From: Ignavibacteriota bacterium
Lineage (GTDB): Bacteria; Bacteroidota; Ignavibacteria; Tepidaquicellales; Tepidaquicellaceae
Assembly: GCA_026390735.1 (NCBI GenBank)
Contig: JAPLFJ010000053.1
Coordinates: 1-48,284 of the forward strand
Reading direction: 5' to 3'
Length of the DNA: 48,284 nt
The position numbers and the translations under genes are program-made. This document shows positions 27,665 through 36,551 of this stretch, one piece after another. Below the pieces are notes generated by a model. That model was not told the DNA's origin, ran no database searches, and saw nothing but the letters and a program-made list of their open reading frames with translations. Each line of letters opens with the position of its first letter. Positions within the stretch are counted from its first letter, which is position 1.

Positions 27665-29914
27665 ATGAAGAAAATATTATTAATGGCATTATTGCTTTTA
27701 CTTGGAGTAAGTAAAGTAAATGCTCAGACAAGTCTGGATAAAACCTTAAACGGTATAGTTTACGGTGCTAACGACAAAGGCAAAGAGCCTCTGGACGGCG
27801 CTGTTATTAAGTGGATTAATACCAGGAAAGGCGACGTTACAAGCCCCGATGGAAAGTTCAGCCTTTCAGCCGAAGGAATCAGCGACAAAAGAATCATTGT
27901 GTTCTACGTGGGATATAAAAGAGATACAATAAATGCCGAGGGCAAGAATTTTGTGGAAGTTGTTCTGCAGAATAATTTTTCAACTCAGCAGATTGTTGTT
28001 GAAAGCAAAGTGAATTCTTCTTTCATTGAAAACGGTAACGCAAAAACAGAAGTTATCACACAGGGCGAACTGAAGAAAGCCGCCTGCTGTGATTTGTCAG
28101 GTATGTTCGGAAGCAACACTACAGTTGAAGTAACAGTATCCGATATTCTGACAAACACAAAAGAACTTAAAATGCTCGGACTTGAAGGGGCATACACACA
28201 GGTATTGCTGGATAATATGCCTATTATGTCAGGTCTTGTTACAAAGTATGGTGTAACGAGCATTCCCGGAACGCTTGTTAACAAAATAACAATTTCCAAA
28301 GGTTCAAACTCTGTTATGCAGGGATACGAATCAATCAGCGGGATTATGAATGTTCTTCTGAAAGACTACAATACCTCCGATGCATTTCTGTTCAACGGTT
28401 ACCTGAACAGTATGCTTGAGAAACAGATAAACCTGAACACAACCGCAAAGATTAACAACTGGAAAACGCTCCTGGCATTTCAAACAGTTCAGGAAGCAAA
28501 AAGACTGGATGAAAACGGAGACGGATTTCTCGATGCCCCACTAACGACAAGGTATATGTTTTTTAACAAATGGAAATATGGCAATACAGATGATGATTTT
28601 ACGAACGTAACTATCGGACTTAAGTATCTCGACGAGAAAAGAATCGGCGGACAGAAGAACTTTGATTACAACAAAGACCTTGGAAGCAATACCATATACG
28701 GACAAACAGTGAACATTCAGAATGGTGACGCATACACGCGCATCAGTCAGGAAATTGGTGCCGACTTACACCTGAAACTATATGCCGCTGGTTCATTCTT
28801 TAATCAGGAATCTTATTATGGAGTAACGAAGTACGACGCAAAGCAAAGAAATTTCTACACTAATGCAACTATTGAAATTCCAGTTGGTTTGAGAAGTTAT
28901 GTAAGGCTCGGAACATCATATAAATACGAAAAAATCAATGAGGACATAAAGTTTCTTCAGCCGGAAAACAAAACTTATGCAGGACCGTATGAAAAGCTTG
29001 AATCCATTGCAGGTGTGTTTTCCGAAGCATCGCTTGATTTTAAAAACCTGAAATCTTCTGTCGTTGGCGGTCTAAGACTCGATTACCACAACAAGTACAA
29101 CCTTATAGCAACTCCGCGTGTTATGCTTCGTTTCCAGTTATCGAAAGAAACCACAATAAGGGCTACCGCAGGAACTGGATTCCGCACAATCAATCTGTTC
29201 AGTGAAAACTCAAATTTACTGGCAAGCGGAAGAAATATACTTGTACCGCAGGAATTGAAACCCGAAAAGATGATTAATTACGGAATAGATGTTCTGCAGT
29301 ATTTTGACTTCGGTAAGGTGTCGGGAAATTTGAACCTTGATTTTTACAGGACGGAATTCAGCAACAAGATAATGCCTGATTATACAGTGAACCCGCTTGC
29401 CGTGACCTTCATGAATGTTTCTGACGCTGCGACAAATGTATTTCAAATAGAATCAACTTTTTCTGTTTTTAACAACGTCGATTTCAAATTAGCATATAAA
29501 TACATAGACCAGTATTATTATCATAAGGGAATGAAAATGCAGCAGCCGTTCAATTCAAAACACAGAGTGGTTTCGTCGCTACATTACAGCCCTAAAGACA
29601 ATAACTGGAATGCGAATGTATCGTTACAATGGTTTGGAGTGCAGGCATTGCCTTCAACGAAGGATTATCCCGTTGAACTCCAAAGACCGTCGGAGTCAGA
29701 CCCTTATACGATAGTTAACGGACAGTTCACGAAGAACTTCAAACATTTTGAAGCTTATGTTGGTGTAGAGAACATATTCGACTTCAGGCAGCAGAATCCT
29801 ATAGTCGATCCTGCACAGCCGTTCAGTCCTTATTTTGATACATCGTACATATGGGGACCGACAACAGGCAGAACGTTCTATTTCGGATTCAGATTATTAT
29901 TCAACAAATTATAA
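27665..29914 (+). CDS. TonB-dependent outer-membrane receptor
   Basis: The receptor is 749 residues with a signal peptide ending KVNAQ. An N-terminal carboxypeptidase-regulatory-like domain covers about 28-110 (LNGIVYGAN through VEVVLQNN). The plug follows (about 115-235), with TQVLLDNMPIMSGL and GTLVNKITISKGSNSVMQGYESISG. The barrel (about 240-749) ends FYFGFRLLFNKL with the expected C-terminal aromatic pattern. The plug carries a vicinal pair, Cys141-Cys142, in ELKKAACCDLSGMF. Related Bacteroidota receptors with ACCNLSE at this position are, from memory, often found near metal-handling genes. The flanking genes are Cys-rich here too, so I infer metal or metallophore transport. No TonB or ExbBD gene is in the window. 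Confidence 0.92.
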   Translation: MKKILLMALLLLLGVSKVNAQTSLDKTLNGIVYGANDKGKEPLDGAVIKWINTRKGDVTSPDGKFSLSAEGISDKRIIVFYVGYKRDTINAEGKNFVEVVLQNNFSTQQIVVESKVNSSFIENGNAKTEVITQGELKKAACCDLSGMFGSNTTVEVTVSDILTNTKELKMLGLEGAYTQVLLDNMPIMSGLVTKYGVTSIPGTLVNKITISKGSNSVMQGYESISGIMNVLLKDYNTSDAFLFNGYLNSMLEKQINLNTTAKINNWKTLLAFQTVQEAKRLDENGDGFLDAPLTTRYMFFNKWKYGNTDDDFTNVTIGLKYLDEKRIGGQKNFDYNKDLGSNTIYGQTVNIQNGDAYTRISQEIGADLHLKLYAAGSFFNQESYYGVTKYDAKQRNFYTNATIEIPVGLRSYVRLGTSYKYEKINEDIKFLQPENKTYAGPYEKLESIAGVFSEASLDFKNLKSSVVGGLRLDYHNKYNLIATPRVMLRFQLSKETTIRATAGTGFRTINLFSENSNLLASGRNILVPQELKPEKMINYGIDVLQYFDFGKVSGNLNLDFYRTEFSNKIMPDYTVNPLAVTFMNVSDAATNVFQIESTFSVFNNVDFKLAYKYIDQYYYHKGMKMQQPFNSKHRVVSSLHYSPKDNNWNANVSLQWFGVQALPSTKDYPVELQRPSESDPYTIVNGQFTKNFKHFEAYVGVENIFDFRQQNPIVDPAQPFSPYFDTSYIWGPTTGRTFYFGFRLLFNKL

Positions 29915-29964
29915 ACTTTAACATTAATAAAAACCAAACAAAACCTTAGAAAGGAAAAACAAAA

Positions 29965-30549
29965 ATGAAGATGAAAATCTTATTAGCATTGGTTGCAATA
30001 TTGTTTGCAACATCAGTAATCGTCAAAGCACAGGAAAACAACTGCTGCAAAGATAAACAGAAATCAGAATGCAAGATGAACAAAGAAGAATGCAAGATGA
30101 ACAAAGAAGAATGCAAAATGGATAAGTCAGAATGTAAGATGAACAAGGAAGAATGCAAGATGGACAAATCAGATTGCAAAATGAAAAAGGAAGACTGCAA
30201 GATGAACAAACCTGAAGTAGAAAAAACAGGAAACGCACAGGGTTCTGGAACATCAGATTCGGCAAAAGTGTGTCCTGTATCGGGCGAACCTTTAGGTCAC
30301 GAAGGTGAACCTGTCAAGTTCACATATTTAGGAAAAGAATATGAATTCTGCTGTGCGGGCTGCGTAAAGAAATTCAAAGCAGAACCAATGACATACATCA
30401 AAACAGAATTAACATGCCCAGTAATGGGTGAAGCCGCATCAAAAGACGTCTCAACAGTCGTCGACGGCGTAAAGTATTATTTCTGTTGCGAAGGTTGTAT
30501 CTCAAAATTCCAGAAAGACCCAAAGAAATACTTAGATAAAATCAAATAA
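29965..30549 (+). CDS. Cys-heptad repeat protein with two YHS/TRASH-like domains
   Basis: The product is 194 residues with a signal peptide ending IVKAQ. Residues 35-83 are seven perfect heptads of the form (E/D)CKMxK(E/S/P), placing Cys at 36, 43, 50, 57, 64, 71 and 78. Two similar metal-binding domains follow. One begins CPVSGEPLG and has YEFCCAGCVKKFK; the other begins CPVMGEAA and has YYFCCEGCISKFQ. They match the YHS/TRASH-like pattern CPVxGE...YxFCCxGCxxKF used for soft metals. The Cys-heptad segment is highly charged and probably helical, presenting all thiols on one face. It is the last gene of the operon and is followed by a strong terminator. Function is inferred: periplasmic metal sequestration or delivery. 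Confidence 0.85.
   Translation: MKMKILLALVAILFATSVIVKAQENNCCKDKQKSECKMNKEECKMNKEECKMDKSECKMNKEECKMDKSDCKMKKEDCKMNKPEVEKTGNAQGSGTSDSAKVCPVSGEPLGHEGEPVKFTYLGKEYEFCCAGCVKKFKAEPMTYIKTELTCPVMGEAASKDVSTVVDGVKYYFCCEGCISKFQKDPKKYLDKIK
30067..30213 (+). repeat. Seven 21-bp in-frame repeats encoding Cys heptads
   Basis: Each unit reads roughly GAATGCAAGATGAACAAAGA in DNA and differs by one to five bases from its neighbours. The copies encode one Cys every seven residues. The low-complexity DNA also makes long reverse-strand open frames, which are artefacts. Confidence 0.85.
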
Positions 30550-30576
30550 ACTTAACCGGAATAATTAAGCTTATTC

Positions 30577-30612
30577 AGCAGCCCTCTTGTTCTCACATCA
30601 GGGCTGCTTTTA
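30577..30612 (+). terminator. Rho-independent terminator of the metal operon
   Basis: AGCAGCCCT (30577-30585) pairs with AGGGCTGCT (30600-30608) around a 14-base loop and is followed by TTTATTTG. It lies 28 bases after the YHS protein stop. Confidence 0.85.
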
Positions 30613-30918
30613 TTTGTAACCATACATTTCCCAACTTGTCATTCCTGCGTGTTCTTAGCAGGAAACGTTCTTTGTTCAGCGAAGCTAATCTCTACTCATA
30701 CAATTCCTTCTCTAAATCTTTTACCCTAAAAAATCTTTTCTCTGTGAACCTCTGTGTCTTCTCTGTGTGCTCTGTGAACCTCTTTTAAGATTCCCCTTTG
30801 TAAAAATATGTGATAATCTGTGGGAGTTAGATTCTCTCAAATTTCATACCCAGTTTTAAATTTCAAATATCTTGTAACCTTTCCCCCCGCCCTTACGTCT
30901 AAATAATAAAAGACCAAT
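30613..30918. other. Intergenic region with dispersed repeat pieces
   Basis: No gene is seen. It holds an inverted repeat TTCCTGC/GCAGGAA (30642-30664) and TTTTACCCTAAAAAATC (30720-30736), the reverse complement of the core of the 14.5-15.1 kb array. A CTCTGTGAACCTCTGTGTC-type tandem tract follows (about 30741-30783). A poly-C tract is at about 30883-30890 ahead of the RDD gene. Confidence 0.6.
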
Positions 30919-31338
30919 ATGGAAAACCCAGATTTATACATAGACGAAAAAGGCACACTCGCAGTACCGCTTGTAGATGCCGACGCAGGCAAAAGATTTC
31001 TGAACCTGATAATAGACATCGGAGTAGTAATATTCTTAATTGTTGTATTTAACAAAATTCTCTACCATCACAGCATATTCTCTTATCTCGGAATGTTCAA
31101 AATACTCGACATAGCCGTTGTCTTTGCCTACTTCTACGGACTTGAAAATTCACTCGGACAGACAGTCGGCAAAATGATAACTAAAACAAAGGTCGTAACC
31201 CTCGATGGAGGCAAGCCCACTACTCAGCAAATGCTCGTAAGAACATTCTCAAGAGTAATTCCGCTTGAACCCGTATTATTAATCGGAGGCAAATGGCTTC
31301 ACGACTCACTTTCACAGACAAGAGTCGTAAACCAGTAA
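30919..31338 (+). CDS. RDD family membrane protein
   Basis: The product is 139 residues with membrane segments near 34-51 and 60-78. The family's Arg and Asp signature appears as DAGKRFLNLIIDIGV at the first segment. A conserved second part contains LGQTVGKMITKTKVV and LVRTFSRVIPLEP, with a C-terminal half that re-enters the membrane. RDD proteins are small inner-membrane proteins of mostly unknown function; some act in ion transport. It is transcribed with the TspO-like gene 55 bases later. Confidence 0.85.
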   Translation: MENPDLYIDEKGTLAVPLVDADAGKRFLNLIIDIGVVIFLIVVFNKILYHHSIFSYLGMFKILDIAVVFAYFYGLENSLGQTVGKMITKTKVVTLDGGKPTTQQMLVRTFSRVIPLEPVLLIGGKWLHDSLSQTRVVNQ

Positions 31339-31393
31339 AACTATATAAAGGAAATATTGTTTTGATTAACAGAACATAATCAGGACAATAAAA

Positions 31394-31861
31394 ATGAAAA
31401 ACATACTAAAGCTGATAGCAAGCGTTGTCATTAGTCAGGCAGCAGGAGCTATCGGCTCTTTATTTACAGTACAAAACATCCCAACCTGGTACGCAGGATT
31501 AAACAAGCCGTCTTTCAATCCTCCAAACTATCTTTTCGGACCCGTGTGGATTTCGCTTTATTTCATAATGGGAATCGCGTTTTTTCTCGTATGGAAAAAA
31601 TCAGAAACCCACAGCATCAAAGTCCCCGCAGTATTGTTTATAGCCCAGCTTATCTTAAACGCACTCTGGAGCATACTCTTCTTCGGAATGAAAAACCCCG
31701 CACTTGGCTTTATGGAAATTATACTTCTCTGGATATTTATTGTTCTGTGCATCATCAAGTTTTACCCTGTATCCAAAACTGCAGCGTGGCTGATGCTACC
31801 GTATTTACTCTGGGTAAGTTTTGCCTCAGTCCTTAACTTCAAAATCTGGATGCTCAACTGA
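31394..31861 (+). CDS. TspO/MBR family membrane protein
   Basis: The product is 155 residues with five hydrophobic helices, the usual TspO fold. Signature residues are seen in WYAGLNKPSFNPPNYLFGPVW and in AQLILNALWSILFFGMKNP near helix 3-4. The family binds porphyrins and related ligands, and in bacteria is linked to stress and tetrapyrrole regulation. It follows the RDD gene on the same strand. The Trp-rich character is retained and the length is normal. Confidence 0.93.
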   Translation: MKNILKLIASVVISQAAGAIGSLFTVQNIPTWYAGLNKPSFNPPNYLFGPVWISLYFIMGIAFFLVWKKSETHSIKVPAVLFIAQLILNALWSILFFGMKNPALGFMEIILLWIFIVLCIIKFYPVSKTAAWLMLPYLLWVSFASVLNFKIWMLN

Positions 31862-31934
31862 TATTAAAAACTCGGTATCTATGAGAGCACCAGCTTTGTT
31901 TTTAATAAATTACTTAATCATCAATCCCGATACA

Positions 31935-31969
31935 CTTCGCTATTCCCGATTCATCGGGATTTCGCGAAG
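31935..31969. terminator. Compound palindrome between convergent genes
   Basis: CTTCGC (31935-31940) pairs with GCGAAG (31964-31969), and nested inside TCCCGAT (31944-31950) pairs with ATCGGGA (31953-31959). It sits in the 120-base gap between the TspO gene (plus) and the sorting-domain gene (minus). It could serve as a bidirectional terminator or be a dispersed palindromic element. Confidence 0.55.
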
Positions 31970-31981
31970 AACGCTCAACAA

Positions 31982-33037
31982 TTATTTAATCATCAGCATT
32001 CGTTTTGTGTCTGTAAAACCATTCGCAGTCAGTTTATAGAAATAAACCCCGCTGTTTAGCCTAGAGCCGTCAAAAGTAACATCATACGTTCCTGCCTGCA
32101 ATCTTTCATTCACCAGTGTCTGCACTTCTCTACCCTGAATATCGTATACAACTATCTTTACGTCCCCCGCATTTACAATTGAAAATTTAACATTTGTACT
32201 TGGATTGAAAGGGTTCGGATAATTCTGTTTTAATGAGAATGCTGCAGGTATTTCAGATGATATATTCTGAATACCAATCGACGGATTTGCTAACTCATAG
32301 ATGTTTCCCGGTACTGAAAAACTTATAGGTACTCCAAATTGCGAAAGGTCAACGTTTGCCGAAGGACTTACGCGCTTAACCATCCATACATTCTGTGAAA
32401 ACCAGGTTGTGTCGGGTTTTTCTAAAACGGGTATGTCGATTATTATGAAATGGTAGTATATGCCGTATATAGATACGAATTTCTTACAGGTGTAATTTCC
32501 GTTAACAGTCGAAATTGTTTCATCGTTTAACCGTTTAACTCTTACCTTTACTCTGATTGGAGCCGATGTTGCCGTATCAATGGCAATTGTTGTGTCCTTC
32601 TGCAGAACTACGTATTCGGAGTTAACTGCATTTGCAAACCTGAACATGCTGTACCAGTTTTCAAGCCCTCTTAAGAAGTTAAGAAATCCCGGAACAGGTA
32701 TTGTATCCGATATCATTGATGCCTTTAAATATTCCCATCCGTTTGTTGTCTGAAAGTTATGGTAGTTCGTATCGTTGTATGCTGTGTTCTGATTAAACGA
32801 AAGCAGATTGTCTTTTAGTCTTACTACGTTTGCTGATAATCCTCTGTAGTCCGTAACCACTGCAAACGAATCTATTCTGTACCTGGTTAAAGCTATAACA
32901 GGATTGTTGAGCGAGTCGAGCGGAATGTTTTTGTAATACCACTTGTATCCCGTTGCCGCAGGAAAATATGTAGATGCATTCTGTGCGAAACTGTATGCAC
33001 TGATAAATAGTATTAGCAGTATTAATATCTTTTTCAT
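31982..33037 (-). CDS. Secreted protein with T9SS sorting domain
   Basis: The product is 351 residues with a signal peptide ending YSFAQ. Residues about 20-255 are a beta-rich region without a domain I recognise; it starts ASTYFPAATGYKWYYKN, a form common in Ignavibacteria-type exported proteins. The last roughly 90 residues are a type IX secretion sorting domain, with LKQNYPNPFNPSTNVKF and a KRMLMIK end. The protein should be exported across the outer membrane and either released or anchored. It lies alone on the minus strand, convergent with TspO. Function is unknown. Confidence 0.8.
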   Translation of the reverse strand: MKKILILLILFISAYSFAQNASTYFPAATGYKWYYKNIPLDSLNNPVIALTRYRIDSFAVVTDYRGLSANVVRLKDNLLSFNQNTAYNDTNYHNFQTTNGWEYLKASMISDTIPVPGFLNFLRGLENWYSMFRFANAVNSEYVVLQKDTTIAIDTATSAPIRVKVRVKRLNDETISTVNGNYTCKKFVSIYGIYYHFIIIDIPVLEKPDTTWFSQNVWMVKRVSPSANVDLSQFGVPISFSVPGNIYELANPSIGIQNISSEIPAAFSLKQNYPNPFNPSTNVKFSIVNAGDVKIVVYDIQGREVQTLVNERLQAGTYDVTFDGSRLNSGVYFYKLTANGFTDTKRMLMIK

Positions 33038-33354
33038 AATGTTATGTATTTAGGCAAATATTGTTTATTTATAGAATTAAAACAATTCCGAATCGTATAA
33101 CGTTTTACATTCATATCAAATCTCTTATCTTTTTGCCTGAAAAAAGTTCTTGTTCCTAATTAGTGTCAATTTGCTTGCAAATCGCTTTTTTAATTCGTGT
33201 CCAAAATCTTTTATCTCTAACTCTAAATAAACATCAGTGAGAATCAGATCTAATCATCTTTAATTCCTCCACGGCGGATGCCAATCTTTCTCTTTCCCGA
33301 AATTATTTGCCTAACTATATTGTTTCTATAAATGAAGGAAAATTAACACTTTAT
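33038..33354. other. Divergent intergenic region with repeat copies
   Basis: The 317-base gap holds another diverged copy of the dispersed repeat. ATTCCTCCACGGCGGATGCC (33263-33282) is close to the reverse complement of the 14815-14838 piece of the array. AAAATCTTTTATCTCTAACT (33211-33230) corresponds to its TTTTTTAGGGTAAGAGA core. AAGGAAAATTAAC ahead of 33355 provides the ribosome site of the next gene. Confidence 0.6.
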
Positions 33355-34014
33355 ATGATTAAACTTGAAAACGTCAGCAAAGGATACAGCGAGGGTAAGG
33401 TTCTCCACACAATTCTGTCAGGTGTAAACCTGAATATTAATAAAGGTGAAATAGTAATTCTTTACGGCAAAAGCGGCTCGGGAAAATCTACACTCCTGAA
33501 CCTGCTTGCAGGAATTGATTTACCCGATGAGGGAAGTATATTCTTTGAGGATGTAAACATTACCGCTCTTAGCGAAAAGGAACGTACACTTTTCCGCCGA
33601 AAAAGAATCGGGTTTATATTTCAGTTCTTTAATCTTATCCCCACTCTAACGGTTTCGGAAAACCTGAAGCTTCCTCTTGAACTGAATTCAATGCCATTCA
33701 AAAAAGCAGATGAAATTCTCGGTGAAGTCGGACTTCTGGACAGGATAAATGCATATCCCGATGTTCTTTCTGGCGGCGAACAGCAACGTGTTGCCATTGC
33801 CCGGGCCCTTATACATAATCCTGATTTTATTCTTGCCGATGAACCGACGGGTAACCTGGATTTTGATACGAGTAAACAGATTATAGATTTGATTGACAGA
33901 ATAGTTAAACAGCAGGGAAAGACTATGATTATGGCAACGCATAGTAAAGACGTGATGGGACTCGCAGACAGAGTGCTGACACTCAAAGACGATAAATTCA
34001 TAGAAATGAATTAG
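33355..34014 (+). CDS. ABC transporter ATP-binding protein, LolD/MacB type
   Basis: The product is 219 residues from the ATG at 33355. A TTG at 33307 would add 16 residues that do not fit the family. Motifs are complete: GKSGSGKST (Walker A), [15 protein letters not shown] (signature) and [11 protein letters not shown] (Walker B), then ATHSKDV (switch His). It powers the FtsX-type permease encoded 3 bases downstream. With the AttH/CrtC-like lipoprotein gene after that, the set matches the three-part att-like ABC arrangement. The substrate is unknown; the LolD resemblance is at family level only. Confidence 0.93.
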   Translation: MIKLENVSKGYSEGKVLHTILSGVNLNINKGEIVILYGKSGSGKSTLLNLLAGIDLPDEGSIFFEDVNITALSEKERTLFRRKRIGFIFQFFNLIPTLTVSENLKLPLELNSMPFKKADEILGEVGLLDRINAYPDVLSGGEQQRVAIARALIHNPDFILADEPTGNLDFDTSKQIIDLIDRIVKQQGKTMIMATHSKDVMGLADRVLTLKDDKFIEMN

Positions 34015-34017
34015 AAA

Positions 34018-36549
34018 ATGAAAATTATTCACAGGTCAAGCCTCAGGTACATCTTCAAACATAAACTTCAGTTTGGTTTATCCATACTCGGCATTGCTAT
34101 AGGCGTTGCAATCATAGCGGCTATCGACATCGCAAACATTAGCACTTCCAAAGCTTTTAACCTTTCTCTTAATTCCGTAACCGGAAAAGCAACTCATAGA
34201 ATAATTTCAACGTCGGGATCTATTCCTGATTCCGTTTATTCTTTCCTGCGTATTCAAAAAGGTCTGAAAGATATTGCTCCCGTCGTTGAAGACAATATTA
34301 CTATTGGAGATTCCACAAAGAAATCATTCGTTCTTCTCGGCGTTGATGTCTTTGCAGAAAAACCTTTCAGGGATTATACATCTTCTTCAGGCAGTGATAA
34401 TAAAAACGGGTTCAAAGAGTTTCTGACTGCGAAAAACACTATAGTCCTTTCAGCTGAAAATGCCAAGCTCTTAAAGAAATCAATCGGTGATACTATCAAT
34501 GCCTCAATCAGAGGTATTAAGAAAAAGGTTGTTTTATCTGGTATCATTAATAATTACGGAAACCCGTCACAGCTGGAAAACCTGATTATATCTGATATTG
34601 CAACAGCTCAGGAGTTAACAGGTAAACGCGGAACCATTGACGTAATAGATATTATTATAAATGAAAACCTGAAGGAGGATTACGTAAAAAACATTCTGCC
34701 CGCAGGACTTGAACTGCAGCGCTCTTCTTCCCGTTCGGACATAGCCGAACAGATGCTGAGTGCCTTTAACGTAAACTTGAATGCCTTAAGTATGCTCGCA
34801 CTTATTGTTGGTGTGTTCCTTATTTATAATACGATGACTTTCTCCGTTGTGCAGAGAAAAAAGATTCTTGGTATTTACCGTTCGCTCGGTGTGACGGAAA
34901 ACGAAATATACAGACTTATCATTAGCGAGGTTTTGTTGATAGGGTTTATCGGTACCGTGCTGGGCTTTCTACTCGCAATACTAATCTCTAAAAACTTACT
35001 GGTTCTTATAAGCCGCACTATTAATGATTTATACTTCATCGTATCGGTTACTGAGATTGAAGTTACTCCGTTTATTGTTTTGAAAACTCTGATTGTCGGT
35101 ATTGCCGCTTCATTGTTGTCTGCTTTAAAGCCCGCGCGGGAAGCATCACAGTCAAAGCCCGGTATTTCAATAGTGAGGTCAAACCAGGAATCTAAAATAC
35201 TCGGAAACATTTACAAACTTTCTGTTTATGGAATTATCTCGGGACTGCTTGGTGCTGCAATACTTATGCTTCCATCAAAGAATGTCTGGCTCAGTTACGT
35301 TGGAGTACTACCTGTAATAATCGGCTTTGCACTTATGTCACCGCTTGTAATTAAAGTATCTGATAAAATACTGACTCCTTTGTCGGGAAAGTTATTCGGT
35401 ATTGCAGGAAGAATATCTTCGAGGAGTATTATTCAAAACATAAGCAGAACTAATACTGCAATTTTCTCTTTAAGCATTGCAGTCGCTGCGACTGTTGGGG
35501 TCGGGACTATGATTAGCAGTTTCCGCGAGACGGTTGTAACGTGGCTCGAGAACGGCCTTAAAGCCGATATATATGTATCTGCACCATCTCTGATTTCAAA
35601 CAGTAATGACCCGATTATTCCTTATTATATACGCGACAGCATTATTAATATGAAAGAAGTCAGGAATATAAATTACTACAGCGAGTTTAAACTTTTTCAG
35701 GACGGTAAACTTATAAACATTCTTGCTTCGGGGTTTACTGACCCGAGTTCAAAAGACTTCAGACTTCAGGGCAATGACGATGAAAAGGTTATAAGTAAAT
35801 TTCAGAACGGTGAAGTGCTCGTTACCGAACCTTATGCATACAAGAATAACATAAAAGCGGGAAACGTGATTCAACTGAAAACAGATGAGGGATATAAAGA
35901 TTTTAAAGTGGCAGGCATTTACTACGATTATTCGTCCGACAAAGGTTTTGTAAGCATAGAGTATTCGGTTTTTAAGAAGTACTGGAAGAGTAACGGACTC
36001 TCAGGAATTGCCGTTTATCTGAAGAACGATAAAGATGCCGAAACAGTGAGAAATAAAATATCGTCTTTTGCCGGAAGCGATGTAGAATTAATTATACGGA
36101 GCAATAAGTTTTTAAGGGAGTCATCTATACAGATATTCGACAGAACATTCATAGTTGCAAAGGTTCTTCAGTTATTATCAGTCGTTGTTGCATTCATTGG
36201 AATTCTAAGTTCACTTATGTCCTTACAGCTTGAACGTAATAAAGAGATGGGAATATTGCGTGCAGTTGGTTTTCTGCCCTCGCAGTTGTTTAAAATATCC
36301 ACTCTACAATCAATTCTTATGGGGTTAATTTCAGGGCTGCTCTCATTGCCGCTCGGTGCATTGCTTGCGTACATTCTTGTGTTTATAATTAATAAGCGTT
36401 CGTTCGGATGGACGATGCAGTTGTCTTTAGAGCCGCGTGTATTGGTTGAGGCAATGGTGCTTGCAATCGTAGCCGCTGTTCTTGCCGGCATTTATCCCGG
36501 ATACGAAATTTCTAAAATATCGCCCTCTGCGGCACTCAGGGAGGAATAA
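34018..36549 (+). CDS. FtsX-family ABC transporter permease
   Basis: The permease is 843 residues with two FtsX-like halves. An N-terminal segment (about 13-35) is followed by a periplasmic MacB_PCD-like domain (about 40-245). Membrane helices lie near 255-280, 310-335 and 350-372. A second membrane anchor and helices are near 400-450. Another periplasmic domain covers about 490-700, and final helices lie near 715-835. VQRKKILGIYRSLGVTENEI and LERNKEMGILRAVGFLPSQL are the paired conserved cytoplasmic loops of the family. Double-unit permeases of this size occur with AttH-type lipoproteins. The start follows the ATPase stop by 3 bases, so the genes are one operon. Confidence 0.9.
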   Translation: MKIIHRSSLRYIFKHKLQFGLSILGIAIGVAIIAAIDIANISTSKAFNLSLNSVTGKATHRIISTSGSIPDSVYSFLRIQKGLKDIAPVVEDNITIGDSTKKSFVLLGVDVFAEKPFRDYTSSSGSDNKNGFKEFLTAKNTIVLSAENAKLLKKSIGDTINASIRGIKKKVVLSGIINNYGNPSQLENLIISDIATAQELTGKRGTIDVIDIIINENLKEDYVKNILPAGLELQRSSSRSDIAEQMLSAFNVNLNALSMLALIVGVFLIYNTMTFSVVQRKKILGIYRSLGVTENEIYRLIISEVLLIGFIGTVLGFLLAILISKNLLVLISRTINDLYFIVSVTEIEVTPFIVLKTLIVGIAASLLSALKPAREASQSKPGISIVRSNQESKILGNIYKLSVYGIISGLLGAAILMLPSKNVWLSYVGVLPVIIGFALMSPLVIKVSDKILTPLSGKLFGIAGRISSRSIIQNISRTNTAIFSLSIAVAATVGVGTMISSFRETVVTWLENGLKADIYVSAPSLISNSNDPIIPYYIRDSIINMKEVRNINYYSEFKLFQDGKLINILASGFTDPSSKDFRLQGNDDEKVISKFQNGEVLVTEPYAYKNNIKAGNVIQLKTDEGYKDFKVAGIYYDYSSDKGFVSIEYSVFKKYWKSNGLSGIAVYLKNDKDAETVRNKISSFAGSDVELIIRSNKFLRESSIQIFDRTFIVAKVLQLLSVVVAFIGILSSLMSLQLERNKEMGILRAVGFLPSQLFKISTLQSILMGLISGLLSLPLGALLAYILVFIINKRSFGWTMQLSLEPRVLVEAMVLAIVAAVLAGIYPGYEISKISPSAALREE

Positions 36550-36551
36550 GC

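Noticed and set aside
29946-30265. Reverse-strand frames with SSFILHS-type repeats
   Set aside because: They are the antisense of the 21-bp Cys-heptad repeats.
33307-33354. Upstream TTG start for the LolD-type ATPase
   Set aside because: The 16 extra residues do not fit the family, and the ATG at 33355 has AAGGAAA upstream.
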